The notes: generated by a model from the letters alone, not told the origin. A stretch of DNA of 64,000 nt from an uncultured Acetatifactor sp. (GCA_947594835.1 CANQEH010000011.1:18865-82864); one strand, 5' to 3'; positions 36,862 to 46,935 are shown, counted from the stretch's first letter. Made by a program: numbers and translations.

Positions 36862-38538
36862 TCAGCCCTCCTCTGTTTTCTTGGTATAAAATGCAAAATC
36901 GTTTTTGCCGTTTTTCTTCACATGATACATGGCGTCGTCCGCACAGATAATCAGTTCCTCCAGATCCTTCGTGTCCTCAGGGTAAGAGGCGATTCCGATA
37001 CTGCCGCAGATCTTTGCCTTCGCTCCGTTTAGCACAAAGGGCTTTGTGAAGACCTGTCTGCACTGATATGCCGTTTTTTCCAGGATCTTGCGCTGTGTGC
37101 TTCGCACCACCAGAATAAATTCATCTCCCGCATACCGATATGGTGTCAGGATCTGGGATTCCATCTCCCGCAGCCTTGCCGCTACCTGCTGCAGGGCCTC
37201 GTCTCCCGCGGTATGTCCCATGGTATCGTTGATATGCTTGAAATCATCGATATCGATCATCACCACCGTACAGGGGATCTCCTGCTCGATGAGTTCGGTT
37301 AAATCGCTCATGAATTTGCTCCGATTGGCGATCCCTGTGAGGAAATCGTGCTGGGACGCGGTCTCAATGAGCTTTCTGGAGTCCTCCAGCTGGCGCAGCA
37401 GCTTCCTGTGCCGCAGGTTGTCGACCAACACTGCCACGATCACGGCGGCCATCGCCAGAATCACAATCACTCCCGGAAACAGCACCTCCTTATAACGGCT
37501 TAAGAAAGAATGGCGCTGGTTGACGAGCACTGCGTCCTCCGGCATGGAGTCCAGCGGGATATCAAATTTCTTCAGCACATTGACATCCAGACAGTAACTG
37601 CCGGGGCTTTCCGCCACCACATCAAACGAAGCCACGTCCCTGCCGCCAATGATGCCATTGGCCATCGACCCCGCCATCCGTCCGATCTCCCGGAAGGAGA
37701 TCACATAACCTCCCAGCACGCCGCCTTCCCCGATGCCGCCCTCCACCACGCGGATCACAGGCACTTTCGAGATCTCGGAGAGCATGGCCAACGATTCTGC
37801 ATTGGTATACTGCCTGCCGCTTGCGTCCTCCGTCATCACCATGTAGATCAGAATGGTATCCTTCTGCACGTCCCGGATCGCCTGGCGCAGCTCGGAGTTG
37901 GTGAGCACCGAGCAGTTGATCTCCCCAAATTCCAGCTCGGGGAATTCTTCTGCAAAGCTGTAAAAATACTGTCTCTCTGCCTCTCCGGTGATGGTATCGT
38001 CCAGCACCGCCACCACCTTCTTTGCCCCCGGCGTGACCTGCTGGCCCAGCCGGATGTTCCGATCCATGGGAATCTTCTCTATGATCCCCGTCACCATCTC
38101 ATCGGAAGCCGCCTCCTGCGCCAGAGCCACATCGTTTACTCCCTCAAACACCATCGGGATTCCGTCAAACAATTCCTCCTGATATTCCATGGCAAACTGG
38201 AGGGCCGCATCGTCCCCCAGGATGACGACGTCATAGGGTTCCACATTCTCCATCCGATACTTCAGGCCGTCATGGAAAAGCTGCAGGGCCGTCTCGTCGT
38301 CCACCCGCTTGGTGTCCATAAATTCATAGTCCATCACCACGTCCGGCCCCAGAGCTTCCGACAGCCCCAGAATCTGCTGCTGCACCGTATCCCAGGCATA
38401 GGAATAAGAGCTGATGAACAGCACTCTGCCGCTCACCTGAGCCGCGCAGACAGTACTTCCAAAAACTCCGAAACTGACAAACAGGATTGCGATGATTTGC
38501 AGTAAAGCTATGAAGAAGAAATGCCGGTTTCGATTCAT
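36862..38538 (-). CDS. Membrane diguanylate cyclase with periplasmic-binding-type sensor domain
   Basis: A 558-residue protein. A signal/anchor segment (residues 8-32) is followed by an ABC-substrate-binding-like extracellular domain (about 38-330; VLFISSYSYAWDTVQQQILG), a membrane helix (about 350-372) and a GGDEF domain (about 395-555). The active-site motif is RYAGDEF, with Ala in the first position; such variants are usually still active. An RxxD inhibitory site is not seen five residues upstream. It should make c-di-GMP in response to an external ligand. The start follows GGGGGA. Tandem repeats upstream of its promoter suggest regulation. Confidence 0.88.
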   Translation of the reverse strand: MNRNRHFFFIALLQIIAILFVSFGVFGSTVCAAQVSGRVLFISSYSYAWDTVQQQILGLSEALGPDVVMDYEFMDTKRVDDETALQLFHDGLKYRMENVEPYDVVILGDDAALQFAMEYQEELFDGIPMVFEGVNDVALAQEAASDEMVTGIIEKIPMDRNIRLGQQVTPGAKKVVAVLDDTITGEAERQYFYSFAEEFPELEFGEINCSVLTNSELRQAIRDVQKDTILIYMVMTEDASGRQYTNAESLAMLSEISKVPVIRVVEGGIGEGGVLGGYVISFREIGRMAGSMANGIIGGRDVASFDVVAESPGSYCLDVNVLKKFDIPLDSMPEDAVLVNQRHSFLSRYKEVLFPGVIVILAMAAVIVAVLVDNLRHRKLLRQLEDSRKLIETASQHDFLTGIANRSKFMSDLTELIEQEIPCTVVMIDIDDFKHINDTMGHTAGDEALQQVAARLREMESQILTPYRYAGDEFILVVRSTQRKILEKTAYQCRQVFTKPFVLNGAKAKICGSIGIASYPEDTKDLEELIICADDAMYHVKKNGKNDFAFYTKKTEEG

Positions 38539-38562
38539 ACGGAATCCCCCATGATGATATCT

Positions 38563-38590
38563 AGTATCATTTTACCACTTTTTGCGTCAA
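38563..38590 (-). promoter_or_regulatory. Candidate promoter of the diguanylate cyclase gene
   Basis: On the minus strand TTGACG (38585-38590), a 16-bp spacer and GATACT (38563-38568). The weak -10 would fit an activator-dependent promoter; two direct repeats lie immediately upstream of the -35. Confidence 0.5.
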
Positions 38591-38595
38591 ATTCA

Positions 38596-38651
38596 AGAAA
38601 AATATCAGCGATCATCACAAAGAAAAATATCCGTGATCGTCACAGCTGTGA
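38596..38651. repeat. Tandem operator-like repeats and palindrome
   Basis: Two 24-bp direct repeats (38596-38619 and 38621-38644) differ at three positions and have a 25-bp period. They are followed by the perfect 12-bp palindrome TCACAGCTGTGA (38640-38651). They sit directly upstream of the -35 of the diguanylate cyclase promoter, where activators usually bind. Confidence 0.6.
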
Positions 38652-38684
38652 GCAAAATTGCCCATTCCCCGCCCCACAAAAAAA

Positions 38685-38706
38685 GCCCGGGAACTCTCTC
38701 CCGGGC
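38685..38706. terminator. Terminator after gdhA
   Basis: A 7-bp all-GC stem (GCCCGGG with CCCGGGC, 8-base loop) has A7 on its left and T6 on its right, so it can act in both directions. It lies 14 bases past the gdhA stop. Confidence 0.9.
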
Positions 38707-38719
38707 TTTTTTGCTTCTC

Positions 38720-40210
<1,491 letters not shown>

Positions 40211-40293
40211 TTAGCCCGTTAAATTGTCAAAGTTTTTCTCCTGTTTTTGGTAAAACTGCACAACGCAAAAGCATACCATTGTGCAACATACAC

Positions 40294-40725
40294 TCAGAGA
40301 TACTGTTTCAACCGCTCTACGTTCTTCTCCTGGGCCTGGATGAGCTGCCGTGCAAGCGCCCGCGGCTTTTCCCCGGCCTGGGCGTGATGCTTCAGCACCT
40401 TCTCCATCTCCAGAATGCCGTTTGTGCTGTTTTTGATCAAAAGCTCCGCCAGGCGGCCGGTGCTGGTATTCAGCATGGTATTGTAATAAAGACCCGTCCT
40501 CAGCATGGCGTCCGAAAGAGCATTTTTCTGGTAGCACTGGGCCTTCCCGTCCAGAAGCTCCCTGGCGGCCTGGTTGTGCAGCTGCGCAAACTGCAGGGAC
40601 TGCCTGGACATCTGCATAGACAGCGCCTCATCGCTTATCTTGTCCGCAAGGACGTCAATGGCCATCATGGCCATGTCAGTGTTGCGCTGGATCTCCCGGT
40701 ATACCGCCGCTTCATGTGAAGTCAT
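40294..40725 (-). CDS. Uncharacterised helical protein
   Basis: A 143-residue protein, almost entirely helical, that I cannot assign to a named family. It starts TSHEAAVYREIQRNTDMAMM and has several long amphipathic helices (about 5-30, 35-60, 75-110, 115-140), as in a four-helix bundle. No signal peptide or membrane segment is seen. AGAGGAGGAGAC precedes the ATG. It lies between the SH3b gene and gdhA, and each neighbour has its own terminator or promoter, so it is probably transcribed alone. Confidence 0.7.
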   Translation of the reverse strand: MTSHEAAVYREIQRNTDMAMMAIDVLADKISDEALSMQMSRQSLQFAQLHNQAARELLDGKAQCYQKNALSDAMLRTGLYYNTMLNTSTGRLAELLIKNSTNGILEMEKVLKHHAQAGEKPRALARQLIQAQEKNVERLKQYL

Positions 40726-40752
40726 GTCTCCTCCTCTGGCCGCCCGTCAAAA

Positions 40753-40788
40753 ACAGCCCTCTACAGAATTTCTTCTGTAAAAGGCTGT
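40753..40788 (-). terminator. Terminator after the SH3b gene
   Basis: An extended stem (ACAGCC with GGGCTGT, continued inside by TTACAGAA with TTCTGTA) is followed on the minus strand by TTTTTG. It lies about 43 bases past the stop of the SH3b protein gene and close to the start of the next gene. Confidence 0.75.
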
Positions 40789-40830
40789 CCGCTTTTTGAA
40801 AAAATATACTGTTTTGCAGGAAAAATTCCG

Positions 40831-42060
40831 CTACTGCTGCTGCACAAACTCAGCCTTCACATAAGCCGCCTGGCCGCCGAACACCACCTTGCACCAGTCA
40901 CCTTCCACTGCCAGAAGATCCAGGCTCTCCCCTCCTGCCAGCATTCCCAGCTTCTCCGCGGTCTCGCTGGCCGCCGCGCGGACGTTGATGTTGGTGCTGG
41001 CCGTCACCTTGCCGATGACCTCCTGACCGGCCGCGCTCTCCGCAAACTCCAGAAACTCTGACTTGATATAGCCCGTCGAGCCCTCATAGAGCACCTTTGT
41101 CCAGCCGTTGACGCCTACTTCCTGCACCGACAGCCTGGTGCCCGCCGTCACCTTGCCCAGCTTATCCGCCTGCTCGCTGTCGGAGCTGCGCACGTTGACC
41201 GTGGTGGTTGCCGTGGCGTATGCAGGCGTGTCCTGCACGGGCTGGGGCGTCTGCGTCTCCTGGCCTTCCTGGGGCTGCTGCGCGGTATCCCCGCCCTCCG
41301 CCTGATCGCCTCCGCTCACGTTCTGCTCCGCCAGAAGGACGCCGATGCTGGCGTTCACCTGCTCCCCCAGCTCGGAGAGATATTCCAGCAGATCCGGGTT
41401 TTCCATCAGCAGCTCGTTGTACGCCACATTGACCCGGTTGTTGAACTCCGCCACGTCCGCCTGGGCATTGATGGCAGAGATATACTCTCTCTCCTCCTTC
41501 GTGAAGTTTGCCTCGTTCTTAATATAGAGGGCGCCCTCCTCATTCCTGCACAGGAACAGGTTTTCATAGCCCGGGAACTCCTCCTCGTGATCCACAAAGC
41601 AGACCCGGTATTCCACATAGGCGATGACAGAGCCCTCGTAAGGGCCTGGCTTTGTATAGACGTCAATCTGGGTATAATGGTCTAAATATTTGGCGGTCTC
41701 CTCATAGCGGAGGAGCTCATTCTCCGTCACCGTGTCATAGAGGGACAAGAAAGCCCCCCGGTCTCCCGACACCATGGCTTCATAGTAGGCGTTGACAAGA
41801 CTCTGGATCTCCGGATCCTCGTTGACTACCATGGGAATCTCCTCCGGCGCAGCCGTCTGCACCACCGTCTCATTGCCGCCGGAAAGGGCCTCTCCTTCCG
41901 CCCCCTGCCCCTGCGCGTCCCTGCCGCGGCCTAAGTTTAAAGCCACCGCTACCGTGACGGCCACCGCTGTGACGATCACCACCGGAAAGACGATCTTACA
42001 ATGTTTCAAGACAAAGTCACGGACCTGCAATAATTTATCTCTTCCCATTCTTACTCTCAT
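40831..42060 (-). CDS. Membrane-anchored protein with two bacterial SH3 domains
   Basis: A 409-residue protein with one N-terminal membrane helix (about residues 19-42), so most of it should lie outside the cell. A NTF2-like region (about 70-190) is followed by a linker rich in Gln, Pro and Thr, and then two SH3b domains: TTVNVRSSDSEQADKLGKVT with WTKVLYEGSTGYIKSEFLEF, and TNINVRAAASETAEKLGMLA with WCKVVFGGQAAYVKAEFVQQ. Such domains commonly bind peptidoglycan. There is no hydrolase domain, so a cell-wall binding or scaffolding role is inferred. The start may be 12 bp further downstream at the second Met. Confidence 0.82.
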   Translation of the reverse strand: MRVRMGRDKLLQVRDFVLKHCKIVFPVVIVTAVAVTVAVALNLGRGRDAQGQGAEGEALSGGNETVVQTAAPEEIPMVVNEDPEIQSLVNAYYEAMVSGDRGAFLSLYDTVTENELLRYEETAKYLDHYTQIDVYTKPGPYEGSVIAYVEYRVCFVDHEEEFPGYENLFLCRNEEGALYIKNEANFTKEEREYISAINAQADVAEFNNRVNVAYNELLMENPDLLEYLSELGEQVNASIGVLLAEQNVSGGDQAEGGDTAQQPQEGQETQTPQPVQDTPAYATATTTVNVRSSDSEQADKLGKVTAGTRLSVQEVGVNGWTKVLYEGSTGYIKSEFLEFAESAAGQEVIGKVTASTNINVRAAASETAEKLGMLAGGESLDLLAVEGDWCKVVFGGQAAYVKAEFVQQQ

Positions 42061-42153
42061 TCTGCCGCCGGGGCGGCGCTTCTCTCCCCGATATCCCTAT
42101 CGCTTTCCCAAACGAACCTATCCGTAGAGACACAAAAAGCCCGCTTTGGACTA

Positions 42154-42175
42154 AAAAGTCCACGGGCGGACTTTT
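42154..42175 (-). terminator. Terminator after tRNA-Arg
   Basis: An 8-bp stem (AAAAGTCC with GGACTTTT, loop GCCCGT) followed by T residues on the minus strand lies about 30 bases beyond the tRNA 3' end. Confidence 0.8.
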
Positions 42176-42186
42176 GGGACTCTGCA

Positions 42187-42202
42187 AAGCAGGGTGATGT
42201 AA
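42187..42202. repeat. Inverted repeat, 3' flank of tRNA-Arg
   Basis: AAGCAGGGTGATGTAA on the plus strand is the exact reverse complement of 42293-42308. The two copies enclose the tRNA gene. Confidence 0.9.
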
Positions 42203-42203
42203 G

Positions 42204-42275
42204 TGCAGCCGACAGGAATCGAACCTGCATTAAAGGCGTCGGAGGCCTTCGTTCTATCCGTTAGACTACGGCTGC
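42204..42275 (-). tRNA. tRNA-Arg(CCG)
   Basis: On the minus strand the 72-base sequence folds as a tRNA: a 7-bp acceptor stem (GCAGCCG with CGGCTGC) and discriminator A, an anticodon stem AAGGC/GCCTT with the loop CTCCGAC, and a T arm with GGTTCGATTCC. With T at position 33, the anticodon is CCG, which reads the arginine codon CGG. CCA is not encoded. A weak promoter (TAGACA, 17 bp, TAGTAT) lies upstream and a terminator downstream, so it seems to be a single-gene unit. Its flanks form a perfect 16-bp inverted repeat. Confidence 0.95.
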
Positions 42276-42292
42276 AATTTATTACAAAATTG

Positions 42293-42308
42293 TTACATCA
42301 CCCTGCTT
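42293..42308. repeat. Inverted repeat, 5' flank of tRNA-Arg
   Basis: TTACATCACCCTGCTT on the plus strand pairs perfectly with 42187-42202. It lies close to the probable transcription start, so the precursor RNA could fold with the tRNA inside a 16-bp helix. Confidence 0.9.
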
Positions 42309-42355
42309 ATACTATCACATAATCCGAAATCTGTCTACCCTAAATCTATATTTTT

Positions 42356-43258
42356 TTATAAAATTATCTCCAGCCTCTTTTTCCCGCGGTGATAACGGTA
42401 CAGCGTATCGGTGAGGATCTCCTCCCTGGCCAGCACGGTGCGGTTTGCGTCCAGGATAATTTTTTTTAAGTCTTCCGGGGCCTTTTCCCCCGTGTCCTCC
42501 AGCAGGATCACCTCATGGACGGAGCTTGGCAGCACAAAAAAATCATTCCCGAACTTTTCCCCCAGCTGCTCCAGCACCCCGGGGTACAAAAGGCAGCCTG
42601 CCCCGTCCACCTGGATGGTGTTGCTTAAGACCTCCAGGGGAAATTTCTCCTTCCCGCCCGTTTCCGGCTCGGGCCATCCCGCCTCCTTTGCCGCCCGCTT
42701 CAGCATCTCTGCCATGGGAGCGCATTTCCAGGGATAGAGCCGGGGAGAATTTTCCAGGGCAAAGTGCATCAGCTCCTTCGTGTCCGTCCCCCAGCCCTCC
42801 ATGCGCCGGTTGTCCACCACCACGGCCCCCTGCCCCAGCGCCCGGTGGGAAAAGGCATAGTAAAAATAGACCGCCATATCCAGAAACTCCACATGGGGAA
42901 CCTCCTCCAGCAGCTCCCTGTTCTTCTCCTGTCCCACCAGCCTGAAGCAGATGCGGTCCTTCGCCTTTCCAAAGTCCGTCAAAAAATCAGATTTTTCCAC
43001 TTTCTCCGGCAGCACCTCCCTGCAGGCGTCCAGAAAAACCTTCTCCACCTGGGCCAGGCTGGCGCCCTCCTGATACATCTGCCAGCCGTCTTCCACATAG
43101 ACGGTGGGAGCCAGGCTGCCGCCCCTGGCACAGACCGTCAGCCCGTGCAGCTGGACGCCGTTGTTTTTCCGCACCAGGCGTTTTTCGATCTGGTACGCCT
43201 CTCCCAGATGCTGCTGCATCTGCCTGTAAATCATTTCTCCAAATTCTCTGATATCCAT
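42356..43258 (-). CDS. DUF5688-family protein
   Basis: A 300-residue cytosolic protein that I place in DUF5688, a family common in Lachnospiraceae with no known function. Recognisable segments include NNGVQLHGLTVCARGGSLAP near the N-terminus, ICFRLVGQEKNRELLEEVPH in the middle and DFFVLPSSVHEVILL near the C-terminus. No membrane segment, signal or catalytic motif is evident. It often occurs in many copies per genome in this group, by recollection. Here it lies between efp and tRNA-Arg as a separate gene, with the efp terminator upstream. Confidence 0.8.
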   Translation of the reverse strand: MDIREFGEMIYRQMQQHLGEAYQIEKRLVRKNNGVQLHGLTVCARGGSLAPTVYVEDGWQMYQEGASLAQVEKVFLDACREVLPEKVEKSDFLTDFGKAKDRICFRLVGQEKNRELLEEVPHVEFLDMAVYFYYAFSHRALGQGAVVVDNRRMEGWGTDTKELMHFALENSPRLYPWKCAPMAEMLKRAAKEAGWPEPETGGKEKFPLEVLSNTIQVDGAGCLLYPGVLEQLGEKFGNDFFVLPSSVHEVILLEDTGEKAPEDLKKIILDANRTVLAREEILTDTLYRYHRGKKRLEIIL

Positions 43259-43360
43259 CGTCTCTCACTTTCTGCGCCGCTGTCCAAAAAGCGTCTTCCC
43301 GCCGGGGCGCACGGACGGAAAGCGCCATATCAGCGACAAATCCGAAAACGCGACACAAAA

Positions 43361-43393
43361 AAGGCAGGGGACGTTTTCTGCGTCCACTGCCTT
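43361..43393 (-). terminator. Terminator after efp
   Basis: A long stem (AAGGCAG ... CTGCCTT, with inner GGACG/CGTCC and a small internal loop) followed on the minus strand by T6 lies about 36 bases past the efp stop. Confidence 0.88.
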
Positions 43394-43428
43394 ACAAGCC
43401 AAATCCGTATCCTGAAAATTACAGCCTG

Positions 43429-43986
43429 TCACACCCTGGAGAGATACTCCCCGGTTCTGGTGTCGATCTTAATCTTGTCCCCCTGCTCTACGAACAAAGG
43501 CACAGACACCTGGGCGCCGGTCTCCACCGTGGCGGGTTTGCTGGCGCCTGTAGCGGTATCGCCTTTGAAGCCGGGCTCGGTGTCGGTAATCTCCAGTTCC
43601 ACAAAAAGAGGGGGCTCCACGGAAAACACGCTGCCGTTGTGAGAACAGATCTTGCACATCTCGTTCTCCTTTACGAACTTCAGCGCATCGCCTACCGCGT
43701 CCTTGTTTAAAGCGATCTGCTCATAATTCTCTGTGTCCATAAAATAGAACAGGTCGCCGTCTTCGTACAGGTACTGCATATCTTTTCTATCGATGCGGGC
43801 CTGGGGGCACTTCTCGGTGGGGCGGAAGGTCTTCTCTACCACGCCGCCGCTCTTGATATTCTTTAACTTCGTTCTCACGAAAGCCGCGCCCTTGCCAGGT
43901 TTTACGTGCTGGAATTCGATGATCTGGTACACATTGTTGTCATACTCAATGGTAATACCATTTCGGAAATCACCTGCAGAAATCAT
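43429..43986 (-). CDS. efp: Elongation factor P
   Basis: EF-P relieves ribosome stalling at polyproline stretches. The 185-residue protein has the KOW-like first domain with PGKGAAF (lysine 32 at the tip that reaches the peptidyl-transferase centre), then two OB domains with [20 protein letters not shown] and the terminal [21 protein letters not shown] precedes the ATG. It follows aroQ downstream on the same strand, and a terminator ends the unit. Confidence 0.97.
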   Translation of the reverse strand: MISAGDFRNGITIEYDNNVYQIIEFQHVKPGKGAAFVRTKLKNIKSGGVVEKTFRPTEKCPQARIDRKDMQYLYEDGDLFYFMDTENYEQIALNKDAVGDALKFVKENEMCKICSHNGSVFSVEPPLFVELEITDTEPGFKGDTATGASKPATVETGAQVSVPLFVEQGDKIKIDTRTGEYLSRV

Positions 43987-44063
43987 ATTCTATTCCTCCT
44001 AAATTCATTTCACAAAATAATTCGATTATAGTGTAATATAAAAACGTACAAATTTCAACTGTT

Positions 44064-44498
44064 TTAGCAAATTTTTTTCACGATATGGTCGATGGCCATC
44101 AGATACCCCTCCAGCCCCTTCCCATAGATCTGCAGGCTGCAGGCGGGCGCAGTGACAGACACCTTCCGGAATTCCTCCCGGGCGGTGATGTCGGAGATGT
44201 GCACCTCCACTTTGGGCACCGTGATGCTGGCCAGGGCGTCCCGGATGGCATAGCTGTAATGGGTGTATGCGCCGGGGTTGATGACGATGCCCTGGGTGCC
44301 GTCGAAATAGGCCTCCTGAATCCGGTCTATAATGGCTCCTTCATGGTTCGACTGGAAGACCTGGATGTCGCTTCCCGTCTCCTGTGCCTTCCTTTGGATC
44401 ATCTCCACCAGGCAGGCGTAATCCTGGGTTCCGTATACCTGTTTTTCCCGGATGCCCAGAAAATTTAAATTGGGCCCGTTAATCACCAATATCTTCAA
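44064..44498 (-). CDS. aroQ: 3-dehydroquinate dehydratase, type II
   Basis: AroQ dehydrates 3-dehydroquinate in the shikimate pathway. The 144-residue protein has the type II signatures KILVINGPNLNFLGIRE, QSNHEGAIIDRIQ, INPGAYTHYSYAIRDAL and EVHISDITAREEFRK. No ATG is available; the start is a TTG at 44498 preceded by GGGGAGGTG. The TTG overlaps the aroK stop codon (TTGA), so translation is probably coupled. A longer open frame to 44681 lies inside aroK and is discarded. Confidence 0.95.
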   Translation of the reverse strand: MKILVINGPNLNFLGIREKQVYGTQDYACLVEMIQRKAQETGSDIQVFQSNHEGAIIDRIQEAYFDGTQGIVINPGAYTHYSYAIRDALASITVPKVEVHISDITAREEFRKVSVTAPACSLQIYGKGLEGYLMAIDHIVKKIC

Positions 44499-45073
44499 AA
44501 TGACACCTCCCCGCCGATAGACGGCGCGCTTTCTTCTGTGATGCCAAGGGCATCTAAAATCTGCCGCAGGATCTCCTCTGTGCTCTTTCCGTCCACGTCC
44601 ACCGTGATATCCGCACAGGCCGCATAGGCTTCCCGCCTCTGCTCCGTCAGCTCCCGTATCCTCCCCAGGGGATCTTCGCACTGTAAGAGAGGCCTGCCGG
44701 TATCTCCCTTCAGCCGCCCATACACCGTATCGGGCTGCACCCTGAGCCAGACCACCGTGCCCAGCTGCCTTAGGAGCGGCCGGTTGTCCGGACTTAAGGG
44801 CGTCCCGCCGCCCACCGAGTAGATTTTGGGGTTCGTCTGCTTCTGGGCCAACTCCCGCAGAAGCGCCGTCTCACAGGCCCTGAAATAGCCCTCGCCCTCC
44901 CCGTCAAAAATCTGGCGGATACTTTTTTTCTCCCTGCGCTCGATGAGCTTGTCCGTGTCCTCCACCGGCATTTTCAGACGGTAGGACAGCTTCAGACCCA
45001 GCGTCGTCTTCCCGCTGCCCATAAAGCCGATCAGCACCAGGTTTTTCTTTTCTGTTTTCATTCCATTCCCCAT
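44495..45073 (-). CDS. aroK: Shikimate kinase
   Basis: AroK phosphorylates shikimate with ATP. The 192-residue protein has the P-loop GFMGSGKTT near residue 16, the shikimate-binding DTDKLIE, SVGGGTP and the lid segment GDTGRPLL. The start may be the ATG at 45073 (AAAGGAC upstream) or one four codons later. It lies 13 bp after aroE and overlaps aroQ, so the three shikimate genes form one unit. Confidence 0.95.
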   Translation of the reverse strand: MGNGMKTEKKNLVLIGFMGSGKTTLGLKLSYRLKMPVEDTDKLIERREKKSIRQIFDGEGEGYFRACETALLRELAQKQTNPKIYSVGGGTPLSPDNRPLLRQLGTVVWLRVQPDTVYGRLKGDTGRPLLQCEDPLGRIRELTEQRREAYAACADITVDVDGKSTEEILRQILDALGITEESAPSIGGEVSF

Positions 45074-45086
45074 TCCGGCGTCCTTT

Positions 45087-45953
45087 TTAGATTCCCATGG
45101 CCTGTTTCATGGCCTGATAGGCCGTCTCCTCCAGCTTACGCCCCACCGTCGCCCCCGTCCATAGTTCGTAGGCGATGACGCCCTGATACAGAAGCATTTT
45201 CAGCCCGTTGCAGGCCCTGCCGCCTCCTGCCTCCACCAGGGACATAAACTTTGTCTTTGCCGGGTTGAAGATCAGGTCGTACCCCGTATGTACCCGCCTG
45301 TAAAAGTCTGGATCCTCAAGCGGCGCATCCTCCACATGGGGGAACATCCCCACGCTGGTGGCCTGGATGGCGAGATACCGTTCCCTTTCCGGCAGCGTGA
45401 CATAGTCCGAAAGGGCCAGTGCCCGGGCCAGCTGCCGTCCTGCCAACGCGTTTACCTCCGCCGCAATCTGCTCCGCTTTCTCCGGGGTGCGGTTTAAGAG
45501 CACGATCTCCCGGGCATTCTTTTCCAAAAGCAGTATGGCCACAGCCCTGGCCACGCCCCCTGCGCCGAGGAGCAGCACCCTCTCCCCCTCTATGGACACG
45601 CCGTCCCGGCACATGGCCCGGTAAAGGCCCGGCATATCCGTATTGTATCCCTTAAAGCCGTCTTCCGTCCGCACCAGCGTGTTCACCGCCCCGATCTTCT
45701 CCGCCAGCGGGTCTAATTCCCGCAGGAAGGGGATCACCTGGCTCTTGTAGGGGACGGTCACATTCAGCCCGGAAAGCTGCAGCGCCCAGGCCCCCTTTAC
45801 TGCCTCCTCCAAGTGCCCCTGTGGCACCGGAAAAGGCACATAAACCAGATTCTCTCCCATCGCCTGGGCCAGGGTATTGTGAATGGCCGGGGACATAGTG
45901 TGCTCCACCGGATTTCCTATGAGCCCGCAGGTGCGGGTACGCCCGTCAATCAT
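45087..45953 (-). CDS. aroE: Shikimate dehydrogenase
   Basis: AroE reduces 3-dehydroshikimate with NADPH. The 288-residue protein has GLIGNPVEHTMSPAIHNTLA, LSGLNVTVPYKSQVIPFL (catalytic Lys), the nucleotide-binding LLLGAGGVARAVAILLLEKN and the C-terminal MLLYQGVIAYELWTG. I place the start at the ATG at 45953 with AGAGGAAAG upstream, not at 45965. It overlaps the end of yqeG by 8 bp. Confidence 0.95.
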   Translation of the reverse strand: MIDGRTRTCGLIGNPVEHTMSPAIHNTLAQAMGENLVYVPFPVPQGHLEEAVKGAWALQLSGLNVTVPYKSQVIPFLRELDPLAEKIGAVNTLVRTEDGFKGYNTDMPGLYRAMCRDGVSIEGERVLLLGAGGVARAVAILLLEKNAREIVLLNRTPEKAEQIAAEVNALAGRQLARALALSDYVTLPERERYLAIQATSVGMFPHVEDAPLEDPDFYRRVHTGYDLIFNPAKTKFMSLVEAGGGRACNGLKMLLYQGVIAYELWTGATVGRKLEETAYQAMKQAMGI

Positions 45954-46497
45954 CTTTCCTCTCATTCTGCCGCTTCACCGGCTCCTGCATCAACGAAGAT
46001 TTGTTTTGCCTGCGGTGGTAGAAAAAAAGCACCACCCACTCCAGACGGCGCTTTAACACGATCTGGATCTCCTCCTTGGGATGGATGGGCTTCACCAGAT
46101 ACGTCAAAAGCTTCATCCTCCTTGCGCCCCACACATCTGTAAACAGCTGATCCCCCACAAACAGGGTATTCCCCGGGGCCGTGCCCATGGCTTCCATGGC
46201 CTGCGCATATCCCCGCCTGCCGGGCTTGCCCGCCTGGCAGACATACAGAGATCCCACCGCCTCCGCAAAGGGCTTCACCCGTATCTCCTTGTTGTTGGAC
46301 AAGAGCAGGGTCTGAAAACCTAACCTTCTCAGCCGGTCAAACAGCGCTTCCGCCCGCCGGTCCGCCGGCGCCCCGTGGGGAACCAGCGTATTGTCAATAT
46401 CAAAAATCACGCCCCGGTATCCCTCACGGTACAGGCGTTCATAGTCGATCCCATAGGCGCTTTCCGCCTCGTGATCCGGGTAAAAACGCTGGAACAT
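45946..46497 (-). CDS. yqeG: YqeG-family HAD phosphatase
   Basis: A 183-residue HAD-IIIA phosphatase. The nucleophile motif DIDNTLVPHG is at about residues 33-42, followed by LLLSNN and VGDQLFTDVWGARRM. YqeG proteins are putative phosphatases (phosphatidylglycerophosphate is the substrate of relatives such as Gep4), but the substrate here is not shown. In Bacillus, yqeG also lies close to aroE, so the order supports the call. The C-terminal tail VKRQNERKDD runs through a motif repeated at other gene starts in this window. Confidence 0.9.
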   Translation of the reverse strand: MFQRFYPDHEAESAYGIDYERLYREGYRGVIFDIDNTLVPHGAPADRRAEALFDRLRRLGFQTLLLSNNKEIRVKPFAEAVGSLYVCQAGKPGRRGYAQAMEAMGTAPGNTLFVGDQLFTDVWGARRMKLLTYLVKPIHPKEEIQIVLKRRLEWVVLFFYHRRQNKSSLMQEPVKRQNERKDD

Positions 46498-46515
46498 ACC
46501 TTCTCCTCTAAGCGG

Positions 46516-46935
46516 TCACAGGCGGCGGCCCGCCTGCAGCTGTTCTGCCATTTTCACCGCTTCCTTTACATATTCCGCCAGTTTCCTGTTTTCCAGCCCC
46601 ACAACCTGGACGTGGCAGCGGCTCATGGGAATCAGGAAAACAGAGCCCGGGCAGGCGGACACCGCCTCCGCCATCCGGGGCGTGATCTCCCCCAGCATGG
46701 CGTTTGCGACCACAATGCCCATGGGGCCTAAGATGACGTCCGCCCTGGCGCTGTTATAGACCACGGCATTCTCCCCGGTGGCGCCCAGGGAGGCGCCGCC
46801 CTTCATCATGTTGGCAGTGGCCGCCGCATTGGTACCCACAGCTATAATTTCCCCTTCCGGGAACCTGGTGCAAAGTTCTTCCACAAGGCTGCGGCCCACG
46901 CCTCCGCCCTGCCCATCCATCACCATGATCCTCAT
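46516..46935 (-). CDS. DUF3842-family protein
   Basis: A 139-residue protein matching DUF3842: MRIMVMDGQGGGVGRSLVEE, then AVGTNAAATANMMKGGASLG, and VFLIPMSRCHVQVVGLENRK. The glycine-rich start looks like a nucleotide-binding loop. Function is not established. GAGAGG precedes the ATG at 46935; a longer frame reaches 46989. It lies between manA and yqeG on the same strand. Confidence 0.85.
   Translation of the reverse strand: MRIMVMDGQGGGVGRSLVEELCTRFPEGEIIAVGTNAAATANMMKGGASLGATGENAVVYNSARADVILGPMGIVVANAMLGEITPRMAEAVSACPGSVFLIPMSRCHVQVVGLENRKLAEYVKEAVKMAEQLQAGRRL

Noticed and set aside
42204..42275. tRNA-Gly or tRNA-Ser reading of the tRNA gene
   Set aside because: The loop CTCCGAC with T33 puts CCG at positions 34-36; TCC or CGA would need a shifted loop.
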